From Holophagales bacterium UBA5704 (GTDB taxonomy: Bacteria > Acidobacteriota > Thermoanaerobaculia > Multivoradales > UBA5704), in assembly GCA_002420005.1 (NCBI GenBank), contig DIHE01000049.1, forward strand, positions 68,081-73,484: DNA of 5,404 nucleotides. The letters run 5' to 3'. The translations under genes and the position numbers were made by a program. The notes beneath the pieces were generated by a model, which was not told the origin of the DNA, searched no databases, and saw only the letters and a list, made by a program, of their open reading frames with translations. This document shows positions 1 through 5,404 of this stretch, in pieces (position 1 is the stretch's first letter; every line of letters starts with the position of its first letter).

Positions 1-155
1 TCGACGGTGATCTCGTCGTTCTGGTAGGTGATCTCCGCCGCGGCCTTCTTGAGGTCGTAGCGGTTCACCAGCTCTTTCTCCGCCTGCTGAAAGGCGTTGC
101 GGACCTCCTGGAGGTCCACCTCGGAAACGATGTCGAAGGAGTTCTCTGCGGCCAT
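1..155 (-). CDS. yajQ: YajQ-family (DUF520) nucleotide-binding protein, N-terminal part
   Basis: Only the first 51 codons are in the window; the gene runs off the left edge. The start ATG is the complement of 153-155. The N-terminus carries the family hallmark SFDIVSEVDLQEVRNA at residues 6-21, nearly identical to the opening of E. coli YajQ (SFDIVSEVDLQEARNA), which makes the assignment firm despite truncation. YajQ proteins are small cytoplasmic proteins of two ferredoxin-like folds. Members in Xanthomonas and Pseudomonas bind cyclic di-GMP and affect transcription; in other bacteria the role is unclear. The Shine-Dalgarno is weak (GGATCGAG just upstream of the ATG). It follows the LolA-like gene on the same strand after 81 bp that hold a consensus -10 box, so it may have its own promoter. 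c-di-GMP binding in this organism is inference. Confidence 0.93.
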   Translation of the reverse strand, partial: MAAENSFDIVSEVDLQEVRNAFQQAEKELVNRYDLKKAAAEITYQNDEITV

Positions 156-180
156 GTCTCGATCCGGTTCAAGCGTCAGG

Positions 181-218
181 TCCGGGCTTTGCCTGCCAGT
201 GGCCCCGGAAGCCAGGCA
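181..218 (-). other. Competing inverted repeats in the yajQ leader
   Basis: Two perfect 6-bp inverted repeats interlock here: TCCGGG (181-186) with CCCGGA (204-209), and TGCCTG (190-195) with CAGGCA (213-218). They cannot both form in one RNA. The run lies just downstream of the putative yajQ transcription start and after the end of the LolA-like gene. No T-run follows either stem in the minus direction, so an intrinsic terminator is not supported. It could be a leader structure or simply GC-rich chance pairing. Confidence 0.25.
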
Positions 219-219
219 C

Positions 220-225
220 ATTATA
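220..225 (-). promoter_or_regulatory. Candidate sigma-70 -10 box for yajQ
   Basis: The minus strand reads a perfect TATAAT here, inside the 81-bp lolA-yajQ gap and rare in such GC-rich DNA. It would start transcription near 213, giving a leader of about 58 nt before the yajQ ATG at 155. The matching -35 position (about 243-248, read TGGGAG) is poor, and a TTGAGG closer in is only 9 bases away, too near. The -10 is therefore good but the full promoter is only tentative. The upstream half would overlap the end of the LolA-like gene. Confidence 0.42.
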
Positions 226-236
226 CGTCGTCGCCC

Positions 237-860
237 TCAATCCTCCCACTCGATTCCCTCCGGGGGGGAGAACTGGTCCCGGCGCGCGAGGTCCTGGTAG
301 CCGCCGATCTCGAAGCGGGTGAGGTTCCCTTCGCGGTCGTGGTAGGCGATCTGGACGATGCGATGCGCCGCGTCGTCGATGGTGAAGGTGGCGTCGGTCA
401 GCTCGGCGATCTTGCCCTTGGGGCTGAGGCTGATCTCGATGCGCCCGCCGTCGAGCGCGCGGGCGGTGGCGAGGTAGCGGCCTTTGAGGTCGTCGACGCC
501 GAGGAGGAGAAGGTCGAGCCCGGGCTCGTTCTTGCGGTCGATGCGGTAGCGCCGGCCGTTCTTGTCCTGCGGGTTCCAGGAGTGCGCGATGCCGCCGCAG
601 AGCAGGAAGCTCTTGGGGTACGGCTCGTCATAGTCCCAGCGCAGGCAGTCCGGGAGGGCGAGGGCGAGGCGGCCCATCTCCTTCTCGCCGGAGGAGAAGC
701 CCGCCGGCACGTAGGTCTGGGTGAACTGCGCCCCGGTCGGTCCCGCCTCGACGAGGCTCGCCCGCACGCCGTTGAGGACCGCCCAGGGATCGGGAGCCTG
801 CGCCTGCGCCGCGGACGTGGCGAGCGCGGCGATCATCCACACCAACAGCTTGCGCTTCAT
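237..860 (-). CDS. LolA-like outer-membrane lipoprotein carrier protein
   Basis: A 207-aa exported protein. Residues 1-22 form a signal peptide (KRK, hydrophobic LLVWMIAALA, then AQAQA), with probable cleavage near residue 20-22. The rest fits the LolA/LolB half-barrel fold: an early GAQFTQTY (43-50), a GRLALALPDCLRWDY segment (63-77) matching the family's 'G-l-l-P-g-lRW-y', and late strands FTIDDAAHRIVQIAYHD (159-175). LolA proteins carry lipoproteins from the LolCDE complex across the periplasm to the outer membrane. The start ATG is supported by AAGGGAG at 865-871. Two cysteines, C72 and C88, lie on what should be neighbouring strands and could form a disulfide. It sits between purH and yajQ in the same direction, with a long hairpin in the 160 bp upstream. 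I withhold the symbol because LolA-like paralogs that are not the canonical carrier are common. Confidence 0.8.
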   Translation of the reverse strand: MKRKLLVWMIAALATSAAQAQAPDPWAVLNGVRASLVEAGPTGAQFTQTYVPAGFSSGEKEMGRLALALPDCLRWDYDEPYPKSFLLCGGIAHSWNPQDKNGRRYRIDRKNEPGLDLLLLGVDDLKGRYLATARALDGGRIEISLSPKGKIAELTDATFTIDDAAHRIVQIAYHDREGNLTRFEIGGYQDLARRDQFSPPEGIEWED

Positions 861-933
861 AGATCTCCCTTCAGGTGCGACCTCATCGCTTCAGGGAACA
901 GTCCGCGGGCGCGGAAGCTTCCCGGGGGCAGAG

Positions 934-1010
934 AAGGACATCAAGGACGGCAGGGTCGGCAAGGACAAGAAGAGGACGTCTTTGGTGTCGTTGCCGTCCT
1001 TGGTGTCCTT
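934..1010. repeat. Long imperfect hairpin built of 9-base repeats, 3' of purH
   Basis: Bases 934-952 and 992-1010 are inverted repeats of 19 bp with one non-Watson-Crick position (941/1003), around a 39-nt loop. In the minus direction, directly after the purH stop, the right arm and the start of the loop read as four tandem 9-base units: AAGGACACC, AAGGACGGC, AACGACACC, AAAGACGTC. A second pairing, GGCAAGGACA (958-967) with TGTCGTTGCC (986-995), has one mismatch and competes with the main stem. The run is clearly less GC-rich than the flanking genes. It may end or stabilise the purH transcript, though no T-run follows on the minus strand and only TTTT (1013-1016) on the plus strand. A dispersed intergenic repeat element is the alternative. 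Confidence 0.62.
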
Positions 1011-1020
1011 GGTTTTACCC

Positions 1021-2571
<1,551 letters not shown>

Positions 2572-2585
2572 ATCTGAAAGCTCCT

Positions 2586-2618
2586 CACCCTCCCGCGGCG
2601 GGCGCCCCGGGAGCGGTG
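2586..2618 (-). promoter_or_regulatory. GC-rich hairpin abutting the purH Shine-Dalgarno
   Basis: CACC (2586-2589) plus CTCCCG (2590-2595) pair with CGGGAG (2608-2613) plus GGTG (2615-2618), leaving one bulged base at 2614 and a 12-nt loop. The 10-bp stem fills half of the 64-bp gap between the phospholipase-like gene and purH. In the purH mRNA its 3' arm ends at the first base of the GAGGAG ribosome site (2581-2586). It may influence purH initiation or mRNA processing between the genes. There is no T-run, so an intrinsic terminator is unlikely. An 8-bp palindrome GGGCGCCC (2600-2607) inside offers alternative pairing. The structure is seen; any regulatory role is inference. Confidence 0.38.
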
Positions 2619-2635
2619 GTGTCAGGGTCGTGAAA

Positions 2636-3415
2636 TCAGCGGGACCGTTCGATCCGCGGCAGGCGCAGGAGGCGCTGGAAGCCGGTGACGTTCCGGCGGG
2701 CGTCGGCGCCTCCCGCCATCAGCCAAATATAGCGCAGGGTGGTGGCCACGTCGGTGACGGCATGGCTGAAGGCGATCGAGGCGACGCCGAAGGCGCTGGA
2801 GCGGTCGTCGAAGCGGCCGCGGCCGGTGGCGTAGCCGATGCGGCGGTATTCGCGGCCGACCAGCGGGTAGAGCTCGCGCCCGCGGCGCAGGGCCTGGGCG
2901 AGGACCGGCGCCACGTCGCGCCGGCTCTCCAGACCGGCCGGGACTCCGTAGAAGACGAGCGGAAACCGCGGCTCCGCGCTCTCGGCGTAGCGCAGGAAGT
3001 CGACGAAGTAGCGTTTCTCGGCGGGGTCCGCGGCCGAGGTGGCCAGCGGATTGTTCGCGTCCGCCATGAAATGCGAGATCCGGCCGAGCCGGGCCACCAG
3101 TTGCTCGAAGGGCCGGTGCTTCCGGATGTCCTCGATCGCCGCCTGCACGTCGGCGAGGAGCACCTTGTCCAGGGTTCCCGAGCCGTCCGGGTTCTTCATG
3201 TGGCGCCCGGGGTCGGTGTCCTGGAACGGCGCCAGGACGGCCGCCTCGAAGACTTTCTTGTGTCTGTGGATCTGCCGTGCCAGGTCCGGCGGGGCGAGCG
3301 CGGCGGCCTCGCGGCCGATGACGAGCTGGGTGGCCGGCGTCCAGGCCCCGGCCGGTGCGGCGGCCACCAGGGCGAGGGCCGTCAGGACGGCGGAAAATTT
3401 CCATCGGTGCGGCAT
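2636..3415 (-). CDS. Secreted zinc-dependent phospholipase C / P1-nuclease-like protein
   Basis: A 259-aa exported protein. Residues 1-24 are a signal peptide (RWK, hydrophobic SAVLTALALVAAA, then AGA). Predicted cleavage leaves Trp25 as the mature N-terminus, as in P1/S1 nucleases and bacterial zinc phospholipase C, where the terminal Trp binds zinc. Other ligand-like residues follow in family order: D66/D68 and H72, then H115-x3-D119 in ISHFMADANNPL (113-124), and H218-x3-D222 in FSHAVTDV (216-223). Two usual ligands seem absent: the His a few residues after the Trp (Q30 here) and the His after 'QPL' (A125 here). The substrate, phosphoester lipid or nucleic acid, cannot be told from sequence. 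The start is fixed by the signal peptide. No Shine-Dalgarno is visible and a -10-like TACAAT lies 8 bases upstream, suggesting a leaderless mRNA. It is divergent from the TusA gene and 64 bp ahead of purH. Confidence 0.72.
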   Translation of the reverse strand: MPHRWKFSAVLTALALVAAAPAGAWTPATQLVIGREAAALAPPDLARQIHRHKKVFEAAVLAPFQDTDPGRHMKNPDGSGTLDKVLLADVQAAIEDIRKHRPFEQLVARLGRISHFMADANNPLATSAADPAEKRYFVDFLRYAESAEPRFPLVFYGVPAGLESRRDVAPVLAQALRRGRELYPLVGREYRRIGYATGRGRFDDRSSAFGVASIAFSHAVTDVATTLRYIWLMAGGADARRNVTGFQRLLRLPRIERSR

Positions 3416-3426
3416 CTGGCCATATT
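3398..3426 (+). promoter_or_regulatory. Candidate promoter for the tusA-nucleotidyltransferase pair
   Basis: TTTCCA (3398-3403, 4 of 6 to the -35 consensus), a 17-base spacer, then CATATT (3421-3426, 4 of 6 to the -10). Initiation near 3433 would give a leader of about 24 nt, correctly placing the GGAGGAG ribosome site. The promoter overlaps the first codons and the -10 box of the divergent phospholipase-like gene, so the two would compete for polymerase. An inverted repeat, GGAAA-A-TTTCC (3392-3402), covers the -35 but lies in codons of the other gene and may be chance. Confidence 0.33.
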
Positions 3427-3429
3427 GTA
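3424..3429 (-). promoter_or_regulatory. -10 box TACAAT for the phospholipase-like gene
   Basis: The minus strand reads TACAAT (5 of 6 to consensus) ending 8 bases before the ATG at 3415. Transcription would start at about 3416-3418, essentially at the start codon, which agrees with the lack of a ribosome site. No convincing -35 is seen 16-18 bases upstream (that stretch is the TusA ribosome site region), so activator help or a -10-only promoter would be needed. It may also be the promoter for purH downstream. Confidence 0.42.
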
Positions 3430-3442
3430 CGGTCGAACCAGC

Positions 3443-3459
3443 CGGAGGAGCCTCTCTTG
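3443..3459 (+). promoter_or_regulatory. Ribosome binding site and TTG start of the TusA-like gene
   Basis: CGGAGGAG (3443-3450) is a near-perfect Shine-Dalgarno. Six bases after it comes TTG (3457-3459), in frame with the TusA reading frame. Starting here gives 83 residues, the usual TusA length. The nearest in-frame ATG upstream lies about 100 bases earlier, inside the divergent gene, so it would add a meaningless extension. The next in-frame ATG (residue 26) would delete the catalytic cysteine. Confidence 0.8.
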
Positions 3460-3708
3460 CCCCAGCCCCCCCAGCATCTCGACGTCCTCGGCCTCTTCTG
3501 CCCCGTGCCCATCCTCCTCGCCGCGCGCGAAATGCAGAAGCTGCGGCCGGGCGACCTCCTGGAGATCGTCGGCGACGATCCGGGCATCCACGAAGACCTG
3601 CCGGCCTGGTGTGACCACGCCGGCCACCGCCTCGTTGAGATGGTCGAGGAGGCCGGCGGGACGATCCGCGGGCTCGTCGAGAAGGGGCCGGGGCGCCGGA
3701 AGGGCTGA
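3457..3708 (+). CDS. TusA/SirA-family sulfur carrier protein
   Basis: An 83-aa cytoplasmic protein from a TTG start. LDVLGLFCPVPIL (8-20) holds the family's Cys-Pro-x-Pro motif with the persulfide-carrying Cys15. DLPAWCDHAGH (47-57) is the conserved C-terminal block with a second cysteine, Cys52. E. coli TusA relays sulfur from IscS to the TusBCD relay for 2-thiolation of tRNA wobble uridine. Family members also serve molybdenum-cofactor synthesis, sulfur oxidation and selenium metabolism, so the partner here is open. No iscS, tusBCD, dsrE or rhodanese gene is nearby. The stop overlaps the start of the nucleotidyltransferase gene (TGATG, 3706-3710), which implies translational coupling. Family membership is sure; the tusA symbol is withheld because paralogs are common. 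Confidence 0.92.
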   Translation: MPQPPQHLDVLGLFCPVPILLAAREMQKLRPGDLLEIVGDDPGIHEDLPAWCDHAGHRLVEMVEEAGGTIRGLVEKGPGRRKG

Positions 3709-4883
3709 TGCTCCGCTTCTCGCCCCCACCCGTCTCGATCCCGCCCGAGGTGCGCTGGATGCTCCTGCGCGCCTTCGGGCCGCCGGGGGCGCCGAGCTCC
3801 GGATCGGTGGCCGCCGCCGCCGCCCTCGCCATGGCGCGCCGGTTCGAGGTGGCGCCGCGGATCGCCGTGCGGCAGGGGAGGGCGCGGCTCGCCGCCGAGC
3901 TGGGAGAGGGCGCGGCCGGCTTTCAGCGCGATCTCACCGCATCCGCCGCGCAGGGGCTCCGTCTCGAAGCCGTCCTGCTCGACGTCCTGGAACGGGCCGT
4001 GGCGCGAGAGATCCCCCTGGTCCCTCTGAAGCTCGCGGCTCTCGAGGCAGCCGGCCGGGTGGCTCCGGGAGCGCGCAGCGCCTGCGATCTCGATCTGCTC
4101 GCACCGCCCGAGCGTGCGGAGGAGCTGCAGCAGGACCTCCTCGACCACGGCTTCCGGACCTCCGGTCTCCCTCCGTCCGAGCACCAGCTGCCGGCGCTCA
4201 TCCATCCGGCCGGCGGAGTGGTCGAGGTGCACCGCCTGATCCCGGGCGTGCGGCCGGGAACGGCCGGCTCGGCCACCGTCGCCTCCTTGGAGGCAGCGGG
4301 TCTTCTCGCTCCGGCACCCGGCCTGCCGGGCTGTCGTCTGCCGGTCCAGGAGGTGCTGATCGCCCACGCGCTGGTCCACGGCATCGGCCAGCACGGCTTC
4401 TGGCCCGACTCCTACTCGCTCCTGCGCACCCTCGGAGACCTCATCGACCTCGGCTTTCATCAAGAGGAAGAGGCCCCCCGGGCCGAGCGCGCCGTCGCCC
4501 TCGTCGCCCGCGACGTCTCGACCGAAGAAGCGGAAGCGACGAGAAGCCTCTGCCGGGCCCTCGCCGAGGGGATCGATCTCGTTGAGTCCCCCTCGCCTGC
4601 GGGCATCCTCCTGCGCCACATCCTCGCCGGCCGCCTCGACCCCGACTATGCGGCGGCGCTGCGCCTCAACCTGTTCCGCAGCCAGCCGAGCGACCGGGCG
4701 CCGCTGGTCCGCATGGTGCGAACGGCATTCGGCGCCCTCTTCCTTTCCCGTGCCCAGATCGACGCCATCTACGGCAAGCCCCGCCACCCCCTGGGCTATC
4801 TGGGCCGGCGCCTCGCCCGGCCGTTCGATCTCCTGCGGCGGCTCTGGAGCTACTCCCGGCGCGCTCTTCAGCGGAAGGGATAG
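3708..4883 (+). CDS. NTP_transf_5-type nucleotidyltransferase family protein
   Basis: A 391-aa predicted cytoplasmic protein that fits the 'uncharacterised nucleotidyltransferase' family (Pfam NTP_transf_5). The core runs from VPLKLAALEAAG (105-116) through ARSACDLDLLAPPERAEEL (122-140), to DHGFR (146-150) and VVEVHRLIP (171-179). D127 and D129 are the expected metal-binding pair of a polymerase-beta-type fold, and E173-V-H175 matches the later 'v-lH' strand. The family's LKG is LKL here, losing the glycine at 109. A helical second half has clustered histidines (H220, H224, H229) and a basic C-terminus (RRLARPFDLLRRLW, 367-380). Family members often lie in polysaccharide or peptide-modification clusters and their substrates are mostly unknown. 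The ATG overlaps the TusA stop, with GGAAGGG (3698-3704) as a close ribosome site. The TusA coupling suggests a joint task, but its nature is not visible. Confidence 0.77.
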   Translation: MLRFSPPPVSIPPEVRWMLLRAFGPPGAPSSGSVAAAAALAMARRFEVAPRIAVRQGRARLAAELGEGAAGFQRDLTASAAQGLRLEAVLLDVLERAVAREIPLVPLKLAALEAAGRVAPGARSACDLDLLAPPERAEELQQDLLDHGFRTSGLPPSEHQLPALIHPAGGVVEVHRLIPGVRPGTAGSATVASLEAAGLLAPAPGLPGCRLPVQEVLIAHALVHGIGQHGFWPDSYSLLRTLGDLIDLGFHQEEEAPRAERAVALVARDVSTEEAEATRSLCRALAEGIDLVESPSPAGILLRHILAGRLDPDYAAALRLNLFRSQPSDRAPLVRMVRTAFGALFLSRAQIDAIYGKPRHPLGYLGRRLARPFDLLRRLWSYSRRALQRKG

Positions 4884-4896
4884 CCCGGCCTCTCAA

Positions 4897-4915
4897 TGTT
4901 CCCCAAGCAGGAACA
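4897..4915. promoter_or_regulatory. Operator-like inverted repeat upstream of the HTH gene
   Basis: TGTTCC (4897-4902) and GGAACA (4910-4915) are perfect 6-bp inverted repeats separated by 7 bases. They lie in the 72-bp gap after the nucleotidyltransferase gene, about 40 bp before the HTH start and upstream of its likely promoter. Half-sites centred 13 bp apart would suit a dimeric regulator, possibly the HTH protein itself. No T-run follows, so a terminator is less likely. Autoregulation is inference. Confidence 0.4.
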
Positions 4916-4924
4916 AGTGTCTCA

Positions 4925-4949
4925 TTAACGGTACGGACCATGCTAGGCT
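4925..4949 (+). promoter_or_regulatory. Possible promoter giving a leaderless HTH mRNA
   Basis: TGCTAGGCT (4941-4949) resembles an extended -10 (TGn followed by TAGGCT, 3 of 6 to TATAAT). It ends 6 bases before the ATG at 4956, so transcription would start at or next to the start codon. TTAACG (4925-4930) resembles a -35, but the 13-base spacing is short. No Shine-Dalgarno precedes the ATG, which supports a leaderless start. The promoter call itself is weak. Confidence 0.3.
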
Positions 4950-4955
4950 TCCGGT

Positions 4956-5348
4956 ATGGAGCCAACAGACAAGGAAGAAGTGCAGAGATTGATCCGGGTG
5001 CTGACCACGGCGATGCGCATTCTCGACATCTCCAACCGGCAGATCGAGAAGCGGCTCGAGCTGAGCCCGAGCTACTTGAGCCGGCTGTTCAACGGCCTCA
5101 TCGAGCTGCGGGTGGAGCACCTGCTCGCCATCGCGCGGGCCATCGGCCTCAGGCCGGCCGAGCTGTTCCACCTCGCCTACCCCAGGCGGGCCGATCCGCC
5201 GAGCGAAGCGGCCGGTGAGCTGCGCCGGGTGTTGCAGGAGCTGCAGCCCCCGATTCCCCCACCCCCGCGAGAAGAGGATCTCGAACGCAAGCTGCAGGAG
5301 GCTCTGCTGAGGCTGCTGAGCGAGGTCGGGCGTTTCGCACCCGGCTGA
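4956..5348 (+). CDS. Helix-turn-helix (XRE-like) DNA-binding protein with polyproline tail
   Basis: A 130-aa probable transcription factor. Residues 8-75 form a Cro/CI-type helical domain: helix 2 in NRQIEKRLEL (27-36), recognition helix in SPSYLSRLFNG (37-47), helix 4 in RVEHLLAIARAIG (52-64), then PAELFHLAYP (67-76). A proline run (98-104) links it to a short amphipathic helix, about 105-124 (DLERKLQEALLRLL), which may drive dimerisation or partner contact. No metal, ligand or enzyme domain is seen. The ATG has no Shine-Dalgarno; the upstream TGCTAGGCT suggests a leaderless transcript. Another start at residue 20 (ATG) would remove the first helix and is less likely. It follows the nucleotidyltransferase gene after 72 bp and an inverted repeat that it might bind. 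The target genes are unknown. Confidence 0.8.
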   Translation: MEPTDKEEVQRLIRVLTTAMRILDISNRQIEKRLELSPSYLSRLFNGLIELRVEHLLAIARAIGLRPAELFHLAYPRRADPPSEAAGELRRVLQELQPPIPPPPREEDLERKLQEALLRLLSEVGRFAPG

Positions 5349-5388
5349 GCGTCACGGAGAGAGGACGACGGCGGCATGATCGGGGGGG

Positions 5389-5394
5389 TTGACA
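5389..5394 (+). promoter_or_regulatory. Consensus -35 box at the right edge
   Basis: A perfect TTGACA, 41 bases after the HTH stop. The -10 would fall at about 5411-5417, beyond the window, so the promoter cannot be confirmed. The context (a non-coding gap after a gene end) favours a promoter for a plus-strand gene to the right. The 56 bp between the HTH stop and the window end show no other clear element. Confidence 0.42.
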
Positions 5395-5404
5395 GCGAGT
5401 GGGT

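Noticed and set aside
934..1010. Short proteins with KDTKD-like or SLVSLV-like repeats encoded across the purH downstream hairpin
   Set aside because: The repeats are the translation of the 9-base DNA units in several frames on both strands; no ribosome site or bounded frame supports a gene.
934..1016. Classical rho-independent terminator
   Set aside because: The stem is long and not GC-dense, the loop is 39 nt, no T-run follows in the purH direction, and only four T follow on the other strand.
3416..3832. Upstream extension of the phospholipase-like gene to 398 codons
   Set aside because: The extension would cover the TusA gene antisense and bury a clear signal peptide that begins at 3415.
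2622..4787. Very long minus-strand open frame (721 codons)
   Set aside because: It crosses the phospholipase-like gene in another frame and is antisense to the TusA and nucleotidyltransferase genes. Its composition is low-complexity and it has no domain.
3708..5348. Toxin-antitoxin or abortive-infection pair formed by the nucleotidyltransferase and HTH genes
   Set aside because: The genes are 72 bp apart with separate control signals, the nucleotidyltransferase fits NTP_transf_5 rather than the AbiEii or MNT toxin types, and its tight link is with TusA instead.
5376..5404. Start of another gene at ATG 5376
   Set aside because: Only nine codons are visible, the purine-rich stretch upstream is far from the ATG, and a consensus TTGACA lies inside the frame, which fits a promoter better.

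Overview
This is a GC-rich, densely packed stretch of bacterial chromosome with mostly housekeeping and cell-envelope genes. A LolA-type periplasmic protein and several exported products indicate a diderm (Gram-negative) bacterium. The GC content and gene style would suit an Acidobacteriota-like or similar lineage, but nothing here fixes the taxonomy. I see no tRNA, rRNA, CRISPR array or insertion sequence.

Left block, minus strand. In transcription order this holds a secreted zinc phospholipase C/P1-nuclease-like protein (3415 to 2636), purH for the last two steps of de novo IMP synthesis (2571 to 1021), a LolA-like lipoprotein carrier (860 to 237), and the first 51 codons of a YajQ-family protein that leaves the window at base 1. 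The genes are co-directional but their gaps hold structure. A GC-rich hairpin ends exactly at the purH Shine-Dalgarno. A long imperfect hairpin built from 9-base repeats follows the purH stop. A consensus TATAAT precedes yajQ.

Right block, plus strand. A 41-bp divergent spacer separates the phospholipase-like gene from a TusA-family sulfur-carrier gene that starts at TTG. The TusA gene overlaps the next gene, an uncharacterised nucleotidyltransferase of the NTP_transf_5 type, in a TGATG stop/start junction, so the two are probably translated together. After a 72-bp gap with a perfect inverted repeat comes a 130-aa helix-turn-helix protein with a polyproline tail. A consensus TTGACA near the right edge probably starts another promoter.

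No clear new multi-gene system is visible. The best leads are the coupled TusA/nucleotidyltransferase pair, the HTH gene with an operator-like palindrome and an apparently leaderless start, the P1/PLC-like protein that lacks two expected zinc ligands, and the 9-base-repeat hairpin behind purH. All intergenic gaps are 160 bp or shorter.
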